64,000 nt of DNA from Hansfordia pulvinata (GCA_006538405.1 BJKQ01000013.1:310001-374000); one strand, 5' to 3'. Positions 24,166 to 36,288 are shown, numbered from the stretch's first letter. The notes: a model not told the origin generated them from the letters alone. Program-made: numbers and translations.

Positions 24166-27100
24166 GCCGCCGGCTGTGCACAGCAGAGTGACCGACGAGG
24201 GGATGAGTGAGGGGACTGAGGCCTTGGAGAGGGCACGCGAGCAGGAAGAGAGGCTCCGTTCCGTTCGTTGCCCGTGCTACCCGTGACAGGCCGGACGAGC
24301 TACGGCCACGCCCTTGGTTCGGCCGAGTGTCTGAGTTTGCTGGCGCCGATGGTGAGGACGCACAGGGCGCGGCAAGACGGCGATGGCCCACCAGTGTAGC
24401 AGGAACACGCGCACTGACAGACGCAGTCGAGGTGGGCGGCGGGATCGTCGGCGGTTTTCCTGCGCCAGAGCAAGCAGTGGTCAACCTTGTTCGTCTGGTT
24501 GGCGCCCTTCACGTTGGCGTCGTCGCGGCGTGGACGAGTTGCGCAGACAGATAGCTCGTACCAGAAGTACTGGTGGGCAGAGGAGGCGACGGGGAGATTG
24601 GCTGTTTACGGTTTGGGTCGGGCGGCGGTCCGCAGTGGCTCGCGAGAAATTATGGGCCGGTGGTTTCCGGAGTGCGTGGGCAAATGGGTCTGGTACATCG
24701 GTACATTAACTGATGGCGTGCCAGCCCCCCTGTAGCTGAGAGCACTGCGATACATGAATACCTATGCAGAGCCAATGTCGTGTACTGCAATATTTGTACC
24801 CCGACTGATCTCACCAAGCGAATCTATGTCAATAGAAGAGAGATGCACCAATTGATTGATCGCATCTCACGTGCATCGTGCAACATTGACTTCAACACCA
24901 ACAGGCGTCGTAGACAACGCGGCTGGCATCGATATCCACAATGGCTCCCTCCTCGATTATACAACGGCCCTCACAATCTCAATGGCAATGATGGCCTCCA
25001 TCGCAAGCAGCAAGCGGGGGAAGAAAGCGCATTAGGTCGACAAGCGAAAAGGTATGATGCCCAGCCATCGGGACATTCCAGCGCGATCAGTGTCCACGGT
25101 GTCCCATCAGCGCGGCGATTGTCGCAAGCAGAACGACACTAAGAATAGTGTGTGCGTCTCACTCGAGTTAGTCGAGGTTCGCTCTTCGTTCGTTCGTAGG
25201 GCCTTCGTCGATCAGCCCGCCTTCAACCACCTCCGACCTCCGACCAGCAAGCGCCCCCAGAAATGCCACAGCAACATTCTCGCTACAGTAGTCCCAACGG
25301 CCGGGGCCTACTGCATCTCGTAAGCTCTGGCTATCGCCCATCCGTAGCACAATGCATTAGGGCTCGACACGCAGGGCTATCTCGTGGCGCGGCCCCATCA
25401 CTCCCCAGGCTCCTCCATGACTCGGCCGCGGGCGCCGCCCCTCTGCGGGTTGTGCAAGCACTTTCGGATATACCCAATACGAGGTGCGCAAGACGATCGC
25501 TCTGGGAACCACGACTCCCGAGGAGAACATTGAAGGCCAACACGGAGCAGAAGAGGGTATTTCTCGTACATGCCATCGTCGACATGTGGTGATTACCGGA
25601 GCACGATCCCCCCCCTCCCGCGCCCGAGCAGCATGAGAGTAATCATCTGGACACGGCCTCGGCTCGGCAGAGAAAGACAAGGCAGAGAGGCTGTGGGCGG
25701 CTGCTGCGTGGGATGCCGCCGCCGTTCAAGTACCAGAGCGGCCAGTCAGCCGCCCAACCACCACAGAGATTGATCAGTGAGAGGTGTTCCTTTTTTTTTT
25801 TCTCTCTCTCTACTCTGGCCCTGCACTCTTCCAATGTCTGTCACGCCCGAAGGCTTCGCGCCGCAGGCTGCCGTCCAACATTGCGCTCTGTACGAAAACT
25901 CAACTTTGAACACCTACGGGGCACTCGGTGCATCTTGCCAGGCCCACCGTCCGGCTTAGCTGCCAAGACTGGCCGACGTCTAACCGGACGCGGCAATGTC
26001 GACCTGCCGGCAATGCCTGGCCGGCCTTCCGTCTGGGTCCCCTCCGCTCCGGCTGGGTTTAGCCTGTGTGCGCCGAGCGACGTTAGGACGGGTTTGCCAG
26101 GTCTCCGGTCGACGCTCCGTACGGGTACGCATACATCCGCCGTCACTGGCGCTCTCGTTCGTAGCCGCCACGAACTTGCAGCAGCCACATGCGCTACACC
26201 ACCGAGTCCTGATGAACCCGACCAGACAGACGACCCTGCCAGCCAGAGCCTGCGGGCTCGCCAGTCTTCTCTTCTACTGCTGGCCCCTCACGCCCCTCTG
26301 CGAGTACTCGTACCCGTTGCGGGCGCTAGACAAGCTCTGCCTCGTCGATATGCCACCGGATTCCGTGATTGGCCCTTAGTAGGGGAGGGGGGGGGGAACT
26401 GCCGGAGGCTGGTCGTGGTACGAGAGTATGCCGAGCACCAGTTGGGTGCCCCAGTCCTCGCCCCTCACCCTCTCTCAGGATCCCTCGCTCGTTGTTGTGC
26501 TGCTGGGCTTGCTTCGTTACTTGGGTTGTCAAGGTCATCCCCGGTCGCCGTCCCAATGGCTTGGGCGAGGCCTGCTGGGGATCTTGGTAAACCATGCAAG
26601 CGAGATTCAAGATCAAAGACATGCCCACCGGGACCTGGCAGCCGGGACAGGCATCTGGCCCTCACCACCACCACCACCACCACCACCACCCTGCTGCTAT
26701 AGACTGGGGCCGAAGTAACAATATCACCGACCGGTCGCGATGGCGTCGTTGCATGTCTCGCCCCTGGGGGAGGGCGGGGCAAACATGTCCTGGTGGGCGA
26801 CTGACGATGCACGGATCTGGGCCAATCATGCCAGAGGCCACATTCGGACTCTTTCCCTCGCACACAGGCCCCTCGCAAGACGCGGACGCCATCCCATCGC
26901 CCCTCCAAGGCTTCCCCTCACGCAGCCACGCCGATCTCCTCTGCCTCTCTGGGAGACCCAGGAACCCAATGCGCCAGGTAAGCACATGGCTCATCGACCA
27001 AGATGGCAAGCATGGGCCGAGGTGGGCAGTGAGTCTGCTAGTTTCTGCCGTTCTGGGCAGAATCGAGTGGGTCGTACATGTAACTACCCACGTAGAACGG

Positions 27101-27909
27101 AAGCACCCCTGACTGTCCTGTGTGCCTGTACTCGTATGTCCGCCTGCGAGGTTTCGGCAGACCAGCAGTAGAGTGATGCGCAGGAGACTGTGTGCGTGTC
27201 ACGGTGTCCCAGTCTTCTCTGCCTCAAAATGCAGGGGAGACGTCATGCTTCTGTCTTGCAGGGAAACCAACCCCATCCGCAATAAGACTCGTCCCCCCGG
27301 GACCAGAGTGGTAAGGGGCCTGTGATCATTCAGTCCACGATAGGTTCCTCTACTCGTATCCCCCTCGCTCGGCACCAGTAGCGGCCCACGCTGTTTCCAG
27401 ACGGTTGCCCCTACGAGCTCCCCAGCAGCGCTCAACTGCGAGGACCGCACTCCGGGTGAGCGTGTCTCCCCAGTGACACGGCTGGTAGCTGCTGCTGCAC
27501 GACATCATCTCTCCCGCCCACGTAGTCCAGCGAGGTGAGAACGGGCCATAGTCGTGTCTCCCATAAGCAATGCACGGCGCTCTTCGCGGCTGCGCTCATT
27601 GGATACGAGTATGCCGATGGGGAAAGTCGTGTCCAGGGACTACTCGTACCGTTTTGAGTTACACGACCGTGGCAGCAGCTCAGGTGCTCACCTCCAGCAA
27701 GTTCTTGGCTGATACTCAAGTACAAGATCCACTGCTTCATTTGTGGCGGCTGAGTTTGAGTGAATAAGGTGCCATGGTGAATGGTTCTCATTACTAGTAT
27801 GTCTGACAAGTTGATATGCTTGGAGTAGTATGGACACGGATGTGTATGTACAGGGGGTGCTAAGCAGCGGGGTATTTGCAAGGTTCTGTTCGGCTCCAGT
27901 CATGGTGAT
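24166..27909. other. Intergenic region
   Basis: No supported gene. Long plus-strand frames at 25713-26702 run through simple repeats and have no recognisable domain. Motif copies lie at 26305, 27129, 27351, 27604 and 27641; a CAC repeat lies at about 26665-26692. Confidence 0.5.
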
Positions 27910-28736
27910 TCATCGTTTGTTGCCTCCCGAGATATTATCGGCCGGCGTAGACGAGGTGACAGGGACTCTGTAGTTGACGACTCTCGATTGTTTCAGAAGC
28001 TCGTATGCTGAAGACGCCGGTTAGCATCGTGCCATCACCACTCCCACGAGAGGAGCCGACTTACATGACTCAAGAACAAACTCTGATTAGTATAAGACAT
28101 CTGCCAATCTTGGGTACTGCGTGACAGTCCGGTTCTGGCTTGTTTTCGAATCGTAGGTGAAGCCAAGGTGCCAGTCGTAACGGCACAGGCTACTCCTACA
28201 CTCCTGCCAGAACTCGACACGGTCTGGCAGAGCCAGCTCGAGCAAAGCAATGGTCAACAGGATACAAGGGCGGAGGGCTTGCAGTATGAGCATGGTCCAG
28301 GTGATGGAAGCATGATCGGCTTTGTTTTTGGAAAATGTGGGGAGCTCCGATTCCTCGACGGGATGGGCATCGTCAAAGGACCTTTGGGCCATGATCAACT
28401 CTATGGCGTCCCTCAGGTACATGAGAGGCTTGCGGAGGCTTCGGATGCTGTACCAGCCGTCGTGGTGTTTTTGCGTTGCCGCGTAAGCGTGAGAGATTGT
28501 CTCGCTAATTTTGTCGTAGAAGTCGATGCGCTCCCCCGAAGATTCGTATCCCTCAGAAGCCAGTCGAGGCGAGCCTGATAGAAAGTTGTGACCGTCTTGA
28601 GGGGCAGCACGCCCTTGAGCGGCAGCTGGATTCGCTCCTTGTTGAAAGAGAAGTCTTCCAGCATCGGGGGCGGGTCGTCGCTCCCGTAGTCAAGGACGAT
28701 ACAAAGGACATCGTGGATGCCAGTCAGTCGACTCAT
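27910..28736 (-). CDS. Orphan candidate gene, three exons, splicing ambiguous
   Basis: I do not recognise this protein. A model of 28736-28703, 28574-28200 and 28007-27910 keeps frame throughout and gives 168 residues. Exon 2 has GC-rich third positions and balanced composition (ERIDFYDKISETISHAYAAT, then SLRKPLMYLRDAIELIMAQR). It includes a hydrophobic stretch, WTMLILQALRPCILLTIALL, that could span a membrane. The last exon ends SSTPADNISGGNKR. The acceptor at 28008 (CTTCAG) has an ideal branch, GCTAAC. A near-perfect donor GTAAGT at 28064 pairs with the same acceptor to make a 57-nt intron, but using it leaves an in-frame TAA at 28087-28089. So either the weaker donor at 28199 is used, or the gene carries an internal stop. 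The start and first intron are the least certain parts. Confidence 0.4.
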
Positions 28737-29705
28737 GGTGAGCAAGGCGGCTGGAGGGGTTGTGGGCTGAGCCTGGATTTCCTGGACTCGAAGCCAGTGG
28801 GCGTGAGATACCAGTGCGAGCGAATTTGCTGGAGAGGGATGATGTGATGAGTGAGGCAGCTGGAGTCCAAGCTTGTATGGTTGACGGAGACTGGAAGTTT
28901 TGGATTGTGAGACGTGGACGTGGTTGAAGAACGAGGGGTCCAAATGAGTAGCGGATCCGTTAGCAACGGCGGGGGTGGCCAGCGACTGATATATAGAGGC
29001 CCGCGAGGGTACACGCAAGCAAGCATGTCATTGACGATTCCTCGGCCGGGACTCGTCAGGCACCACAACGCAAGCCAACGGCCGGCGCCGATCGCTCAAG
29101 ACCAGACGACGCAGAGGGCGTACGAGTCAACGGACGAGGGTCCGACCTGGAGGCAGGGCGTCTGACCTGGACTGGTCTGGTCTCGTCTGACTGACCTGTC
29201 CCTCCGGTTCTGAGGGGCCGGTGACTGGTCACTTGGGTCTCAGGGTGAAGCCTCCAGGCCCGCCCGTCGTCGCTGCCCAGTGCTCGTACGAACCAGGTAC
29301 ATCCCATGCGGGCTGCCTGGGCTACACCTTCCCAGATCGTCGGCCATTCGATTCCCCAGCGGGCGGTCCTCTGCCGTGCCCTTCGTGCCCTGCTGGTACC
29401 CCCCGGGCACATGCCTATGCGTGTGCAGCCTGCAGCCTGCATTGGATGTATCTAGAATGTCCTCTTCTTCTACACCCCATTACTGCGGTGCCTCCCAGCT
29501 CGAGGTCCATTCTGAGTAGGTACCTACGAGTACAGGCATCCACTGAGCGCTCGACCTCACGCCCCTCTGCCGCCCGCAACCGTTATCAGAGTACGGGCTA
29601 GCCCACTTCGAGGCTGTCCGGCCCTCGCCCCAAGTGATTCGCAGCATCGCAGTCGAATCAGATATACGTACCGGTCTGCGCGGTACCTCCACGCAACTTG
29701 TCTGA
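28737..29705. other. Intergenic region between two orphan candidates
   Basis: No gene is seen. Open frames upstream of 28736 look like leader sequence. One copy of the TACGAGTA motif lies at 29525. Confidence 0.5.
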
Positions 29706-30523
29706 TCATCGCTGAGGCTCAAACAACCATCTCTCAAGCCCGTACCTTGCCTGGTGGCAGTCCTCGCACTCGACCCCATCCTGGGAGTTATGTAGCTTGC
29801 AGGTCTCTCGTCGTTGGCTCTCTGGCCGGGACAAGATGGTCGCATGAACGGTCCCGTTGCATTCAACGTGGGTTGTGACTTGCATGGCGCCTGGGAGGTA
29901 CAAGGAGTTGTCCTCATGTCGAGATCCAGACGTGTCGAGCTTCTCCTGCTGCGATTTCTCAGCACCCGCCGTATCCCGTCTCGTACTGTACCGTTCGCTG
30001 TACCGCTCTCCGTCCCGCAGCTCCAGGTTGCGCGAACAGCTGACCTCCATACCGTCCGAGACTGACTGAACAGCATTGCATTTTGGGCTTTGATTAAGAT
30101 TAATATTGTGCCCCTTGTCAGCACTACATAGGAACACAACAACACTCGATTCGGCGAGTTGACGTGCTCGGAGAATATCCGGACAGTCCCCAGAACAGCG
30201 AGCTGTACTACGGGATCTTGACGAACTTCTCTATGGGGCATGCCCCGCAGTCCGTCGGCCCTGTCGTCGACCCCTAGAGCAGATCGGGAGGCGAAGAGCG
30301 GATAGGTACTTAAGATACGCTTGTACATTGATGGGTCCATCGCGGAAACTAAGAGATCTACATGTAATCTGATCTGGCCAATCGTAAAGCCAGATACTCG
30401 CATTGTGTCCCAAAAATCAAACGAAGCGGCCCAGGTGGCTACCGCGGGCATTACATACAAGAACGTCCTCAAAGTACCTTGGATATCCGCCCAGAGCCAC
30501 AAACGCTCGTACTCGGTACCCAA
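29706..30523 (-). CDS. Orphan candidate gene, two exons, Cys-containing C-terminus
   Basis: I do not recognise this protein. Exons 30523-30128 and 30065-29706 are joined by a 62-nt intron (donor GTAGTG, branch TGCTGAC or CTTAAT, acceptor GTTCAG) in phase 0, giving 251 residues. The N-terminal half starts MGTEYERLWLWADIQGTL, with a weakly hydrophobic stretch FLYVMPAVATWAASF. The C-terminal half is hydrophilic (ELRDGERYSERYSTRRD) and has four cysteines in THVECNGTVHATILSRP, RRETCKLHN and GVECEDCHQARYG. It ends LERWLFEPQR. Exact phasing and the change from one credible frame to another across the intron support a real gene. No known domain is seen, and third-position GC bias is weaker in exon 1. 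It could be a lineage-specific gene. Confidence 0.42.
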
Positions 30524-31284
30524 GACGAGTTACCTTGTGTAGATCCCTGAGAGCACAGATCCATCCAACTTACCCTAAACCGTCCAGGTGTCTCCCGTCT
30601 CTCTGGGGCTCTTCGTGTGTTCGTCGCGACACGACCGTCACTCCATGTGGCTTTTCGGGTGGTAGGAAGGCGTGCGATTCCCGTGCTGCTATAGCCACAC
30701 CTCCGAGGCCATGCGGGTACACGCCGAGTATCTCACCCCCAGTGCCACTTCCCACGATTGTTCCCCAGGGCTGAGACTGAGCGACAGTAAGCCATATACA
30801 TGTATTACCTAATGCCTACTGGGTGCTGGCGTCTACTCGTGTAACGCACAGGTGCTCAAGGCCAAGCGCACCTGCAAGCTGACACCTTGTCCTGCCTGAT
30901 GTACTGCCCAGGTGACTCCCGTTGTCCAGTTCTAAACGGCGTTTTGGGATGGCGGAGCGGGCATTGGAATACGGAGGCTGGCCCAGTATGGGTACCTACC
31001 TAAGTACCTGACGGGTCTCCGTAATTATCGCGACGCCGACAACGCCGACAGCCTACCACTGACAAGGCCGACGCCCACTGGAAGTCAAACCCCATGTCGG
31101 GTGGGCCCGCCCGCACCTTGTCGTCTCCCTTCCCACGACATCCACTCTTCGTCAACCGCCAGCCTGCACGGAGCGTGGGCGCCGCTATCTCACGGCGTCC
31201 GCTCTTCAACCCAGCCGGCACCGTCTGCTCGATACTTTACCATCCCAACCAACCTGGACAGCCCCGATCTTGCTAGCTATCATC
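30524..31284. promoter_or_regulatory. Divergent promoter region upstream of the dioxygenase
   Basis: Non-coding sequence between an orphan candidate on the minus strand and the dioxygenase on the plus strand. It contains the motif TACCTACCTAAGTACCT near 30992, also seen upstream of rac1. No coding region is seen. Confidence 0.45.
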
Positions 31285-32819
31285 ATGGGCAAGGACAAGG
31301 CTGCCAAAAAGCCTGCGCCAGCAGCAGCCTCCAAGAAGGGCATCTCGGCCGCAAGACAGCAGCCTTCGACGCCGCCTTCACCGCCCGCCTGGCCGCCTTT
31401 CAAGCCAGCTTTGCCCGTCACGGACCTTGACTTTGTCAGCCCGGCCCCGGGCTTCGAGGACAAGGTCGTTCTCGTCCGCAACTTCTGGCCCAGAAACCTT
31501 TGCAGGGACTACGTGACGTTTCTCCAAGGCCTCCCCTTGACCACAACCCCCGGCAAACCGAAGCGCGGAGATGCCGTGCGCGTCAACGACCGCTTTCAAG
31601 TTCACGACCCGGCTTTCTCGCATAGATTATGGGTTGACACTGGTCTGCGCGAGGCTATTCTGGATCAGTCTGCCCAGCATCTCTGGTACGCCAGCAACCC
31701 GCTGCCGGGTCGTCTGGTCAAGCGTGCTCTCACCTTCGCGCCCAGCCCTCGCGCCCCTCCCCGCCCGCCCTCTCCGCCAGTGCACGCCGAGACACTAACC
31801 ACTCCGCTCACTTGCAGGGGGGGTAAGCCCTTGGCGCTGAATCCCAACATCAGAGTATATCGGTACTCGCCAAACATGTTTTTTGACTGTCACTGTAAGT
31901 ACTCGTCTTCCTCGGCCTCGTTCAAGTCTGCCCTCCCGCATGTTTGGGAGAAGCTTCTTATCTCCTCGCGCTACCAATGGACTGGGTGGCCGTTGTTGTA
32001 GGCGGGCTATGATAGTCAGGGCACCTCGGCCGCCTCCGTGTCAAGTTCAATGGGTGGATGGCAACTTCTGTGCCTGGTGGTCCATGTGCTCGCTGGCCAA
32101 ACGAGGCACTGGGAGGGTCAACCTGGTCCGCGATAGTTGGGTCTTGCAGTACTGCTATGGACCACGCCATTGGGCAATGTCTGAGCTGCCTCGCCGATCT
32201 TTCCCGCTCACGGTTTCTCTGGCGCCGGCATGTCCTTAGCGAGATCTGGCGCGGTGCGATCTCATCAGCTTTGCAGGCCGATCCATATCGTTCAGAACCC
32301 ATCTTGTGCCGTCACACGTCCTCGACCACCACCCCCCTCCCCGCCACGCTAGCCACGAACACCCCTCTTCCCATCTCCCCACCGACCGGCGTGTGCTTTA
32401 CGAACTACCTCAAAAAGGTGTCGACAACGACAAGCCGCATGAAGCTGATGGTGATCAATACTAGATGATGACAGTAACATGGTCACTTTGCCAACTCCCG
32501 ATGAGCCCGACCGCACGACTACAGGAAAGACCACTTGGACCCTACTTCTATACTTGACGTCCTCCGCTGAAGGCTGCCAAGGCGGAGAGACGGCGTTTTA
32601 CCCCCATGATCGGAAGACGGAGAAGGAGGCCATCGTCGTTGCCCCTGAGACAGGCATGCTTCTTCTGCACAAGCACGGGGACGAATGTCTTCTGGTACAG
32701 TCTCTATCCTTGCAGAAATCGGGAGCCTTATTGCTGACCAAGCCCTTCAGCATGAAGGCCGAGAGGTTACGACTGGCCACAAGTGGATCCTGAGAACCGA
32801 CCTTGTAGTCGAGAAGTGA
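31285..32819 (+). CDS. 2-oxoglutarate/Fe(II)-dependent dioxygenase (prolyl 4-hydroxylase type)
   Basis: Four exons (31285-31685, 31818-31894, 32465-32694, 32751-32819) join to 258 residues. The start MGKDKAAKKPAPAAASKKG is a basic tail. The catalytic double-stranded beta-helix follows: KPLALNPNIRVYRYSPNMFFDCHYDDSN gives the HxD iron ligands (His-Tyr-Asp). After LLLYLTSSAEGCQGGETAFYPH comes LLLHKHGDECLLHEGREVTTGHKWILRTDLV, which supplies the distal His and the 2-oxoglutarate-binding Lys. The family hydroxylates protein residues or small molecules using O2 and 2-oxoglutarate; the substrate here is unknown. Introns 1 and 3 (132 and 56 nt) have good branch points (CACTAACC, GCTGACC). Intron 2 is 570 nt, exceptional for this window, yet both its ends (GTAAGT, ATACTAG) restore the invariant HxD motif exactly. 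Confidence 0.88.
31895..32464 (+). other. Unusually long (570-nt) intron of the dioxygenase gene
   Basis: The donor GTAAGT and acceptor ATACTAG are fixed by the conserved FFDCH-YDDSN junction. The intron is four to ten times the length of its neighbours. It has no open frame of evident coding character and no obvious terminal repeats. Confidence 0.75.
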
Positions 32820-32987
32820 GAATCAAATACGAGGGTCGTTTCGAGACAAGGTCGAGATGTACATTCCACGACGGCGTCATGGGCCACCGCATGCAACACA
32901 TAAAACAGGAAAGCCTCCTGCGAAGCGAATTTAGGGGTCCTCACTCCGCCTCCACAGGGTCCACGCTAGACACCCTTATGTTGCTCC

Positions 32988-33243
32988 TTACGTATCTCTA
33001 CCAAATAGGACATCACCGGATCCAATACAGTCACGACAAGCAAATTCCTTTTGCTGAAGCCCCTTGGTGCTTGGTCAGGGTAGTTGCACGGACACCATGG
33101 CTCTCACCTGGACGGCCGTACGGATGATCCCTCATTATGCTCGGACGCACCTGGCAGATGGGGTCCAGCCACATGAAAGCAGAAGTTATTGGAAGGCACA
33201 AGATGATGGCAAGACAGAGAAAGAGTTCGCCAGGACCTCTCAA
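32988..33243 (-). CDS. Possible small secreted peptide (52 residues)
   Basis: Two short exons (33243-33151 and 33053-32988) join in phase 0 through a 97-nt intron with CAG|GTGCGT donor, CTGACC branch and GGCTTCAG acceptor. Residues 1-22 have a signal-peptide profile: a short polar N-terminus, a hydrophobic core LFLCLAIILCLP and a small-residue site ITSA. The mature part would be about 30 residues with three cysteines (DPICQ, then EFACRDCIGSG) and an acidic/Gly C-terminus. Its 3' end lies 169 bases from the convergent dioxygenase. Short genes like this arise by chance, so this is a candidate only. Confidence 0.28.
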
Positions 33244-35554
33244 GCGCCACTGATAAACGAGGTTCGACTTTGAACACGATCAAAATTTCCGACTTGGGAT
33301 TTCCAAGCTGCGCCAAGGCACACTCCAGGCGAAGGTCCCGAATCCGAGCGTACCAGGCACGTGCCAGGACATCCCTTACGAGGACATCCACCGCTTCGAC
33401 CCATCGATGAACCTCACCGAGCCAATGGCTGGTAGCAAGCTTGTCTATTAACGCTCGTACAACTACGACGTGCGGTCATGGCTACTGCTCCTGGGGCTTG
33501 GGCGACGCGTGGGAGATGCATAGTCACAGCAGGCCGGTGCTATTAGTATGGACCCTTCATACCTTTTAAGGGTCCTTGATTCCTTTTAGGGGACCTCGAA
33601 GGACCCTGTGTGGCCCAAGGCCAGCGTGGCTGCTGGATGAGATGAGGGGCTCACGAGAAAACGCCGCACGTGGAGCCGTTTTCAAGCACTGGCCAGGCCC
33701 CCACCGTTGAGTGCAAAGTTCTGGTGGCGCTGGGCTGCGTGCGTGCCTTGGTGGCTTGCAGTCGGCTTGGTTGCTTTTGTGAGACGCACCGCGTTCTTCC
33801 CATGGATTCCGGATTCTCGGAACAACTCTGGGCCATGGCTGTGTCCTCTTATGAAAGAGCCGCCCTTCACGAAGCGATCATGCAATGAAGCTCAATTTCA
33901 TTCACACCCCATTCGAAGTACTGGAAGGACGGAAACGCCTCATCAATGAGTGGCAGGAGCTACACCTTGGAACCTGGGGAGCCCCGGTCACCTGTACGAG
34001 ATCGCTGCAAGATCGCGTATGTGGGCGATGGCAGATCTCGCATCCCAGCAAAGGACGTGCAGCTGCAGGTCGCCAGAACGGGGTTCTGGGTCAGCAAACA
34101 AGGGTCCAAAATGAGCAGAACGGGATTCAAGAGATGGTCAAAGCAACCAGGGAGGGCTTGGCCCACGCACGCACTCCTTCTCCGCGAGTCTCATAGCTGT
34201 TGAAGGTCTCAGCAATGCCGCAGTACCTGGCAGCTCTGCTTCAGGCGTATAGAAGCGAGGACCTGACTTGTGCCGGAAGTACGGTTGGAACCTACATGCA
34301 TTGCGCCGTCCGCGATCCGCCATAGGCCCGCAGGCCAGGACAGCGCCGACCGGGGCGCATTGCGAACTCACCAAACGGAGTACGAGTACTCGTTGCCCAA
34401 CTCCCACGCCCCGTTGGCCTCCCAGCGGGGATCAGGGTCCAGCTCCGGCCCCGTTGACCAGAACGATGCCCGCCGAGGAGGGTCCCGCTCTCCGCGTCTC
34501 CACCCACTGGCCCGCTCCCTGGATGCTTACAGTCATCCAGGGGACGGGCGTTACAGGCAAGCCCTCGTGGGGCCACCGAGTTGCTCGTAACGTAGAGCAC
34601 GCACGGAGTACTCAGACGCGTCGACCGACGATCGGAACCTGGCAAACCCAAGATATCGACGACATGGAAAATCCCCATCACAGGAGCGAAAAATCCTCAT
34701 GCCACACCGCTCGCCATGCGTCATTTCGAAATCCCCCATGGCCCCTCTCCGCCGTCTGTGCTTCTTGCCGTCGGCCTCCACCTTACAAAGGCCTGACGTG
34801 CGCCGCCGTTTGCCAAGTGCCTTAGACCTCCCGCCGCGGCTCCTCCCGCGCAGTGCGTCCCCCCCGCCGCTCCGCCGCGTACCATCTTCGCCTTCAGATC
34901 ACCCCACGCCGCTCATACCTCCCGTACCCGTGCTCATCTCCACCGTTGCGCCGAATTCCGATAGCAGCGCCAGCGAGGTGAGGTGGCACCGTCCTCGAGA
35001 CCGCGACCTTGTGGCTTTGACAAAGATGCCGCAGGTCCATCATGAACAGCCGAGGCCAGCCCGCCAGTCATTTCGTTGTACTGTTCTGGTGGTGCCCGGT
35101 CCGCCCTGGCCGGGTCCGCAAGTGCCGGACGGACCGGCCGCAAGAAGCGGCCCGCCCGAATATAGGCTGAGGCTGAAATGAACTTCATCGAGAGGCACAA
35201 ATCAAATCTCGCTCCGCCCGCCCACCACTTATCCGAGCCAGCAAGCAAGCACGCAAGCACGCACGCACGACGCGCACGCAACCACACAAACTACAGGGGG
35301 GCCGCAGCCCTGGCGCGAACGAGAACGGACACGGGCTCCCTTTTTAGTACGCGTAGTACAAGGCCGCTCGCCAGATGGAGCCACAAAGCCTACCCACACG
35401 GGACGAAATCGTCTGCTAGCGTTGCTGCTTACGAGTACTCGTTACCTCGGCCCGCTTTGCGTGCGATACAGAATCTCTGGTCAGCCAGGCTAACTTAGGC
35501 CGTTCCTGCTCGCCTCCGACGCCTGAGCCTGACTGACTGTACCACAGCACACAG

Positions 35555-35571
35555 CCCCCCCCCCCCCCCCC
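35555..35571. repeat. C17 homopolymer
   Basis: A run of 17 C followed by ACCACC and more C, in non-coding DNA. Confidence 0.85.
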
Positions 35572-36226
35572 ACCACCCCCCCGGGTGAATGGCTCGCCCT
35601 CTATCTTGGCTCGAAGAGGGCACTTTGTTCTCAGGATACATTGACAGCGGGTGACCCAGCCCTACATTGAATGTATTCGACAAACTTGACTAACTCGGGG
35701 CAACGGAAAGCCATGTGTTAAGAGCACAAGGACCAGCTGCTGGCCTACCGAGAAGATTGCACGTCGCAAATCGGCCTCGTTCGTGGAAATTTCATCAGTG
35801 TCTCCAGGAAAGGCTGACCAAGTGCCTCGGCATTCGGGTCAAGAGGAAGAAGAAACCAGCCGAGGGGGCAGCGGCTCCGGGGCGGAAGTCGATAGCTCGG
35901 CGGGGCAAGGAAATGTAGATACAGCCACAACGGGAAAGGGACCATCCCAAAGCAGACGACGGGCTGGTCATCATCGCGACCCTCTTCCTTTCCTGGATCC
36001 ATGACCCCTCCGTGGAGCCTCCCCCAAGCTGATAAGAGACAAGAACGGTCTTGCTGTCCACGGTCTCAGGTCCTCTCCTGCCGATCACCATGGCGGTATG
36101 TATCGTCACCCCGGTATTGAGGCTGAGATGATTGGTAAAGACCAGGCCTCTTGGACTGTGGGTGAGTTCGGCACTGAGGGCGGCTACAGAAACCAAGGAA
36201 TGCAACGCTGCGGTGTGTCACGGGGA

Positions 36227-36288
36227 TTCTGTCGGAAGCAAGTTCTGTCGGAAGCAAGTTCTGTCGGAAGCAAGTTCTGTCGGAAGCA
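36227..36288. repeat. 16-bp tandem repeat, about 3.9 copies
   Basis: The unit TTCTGTCGGAAGCAAG starts at 36227, 36243, 36259 and 36275, the last copy incomplete. Copies are identical, which implies recent expansion. Confidence 0.92.

Noticed and set aside
25713..26702. 329-codon plus-strand frame
   Set aside because: It runs through T and CAC simple repeats and ends in a Thr/Leu homopolymer; nothing protein-like.
33569..33604. GGGTCCTT...AAGGACCC inverted pair as a transposon end or terminator
   Set aside because: Too short, no matching partner or target duplication, and no adjacent gene end.
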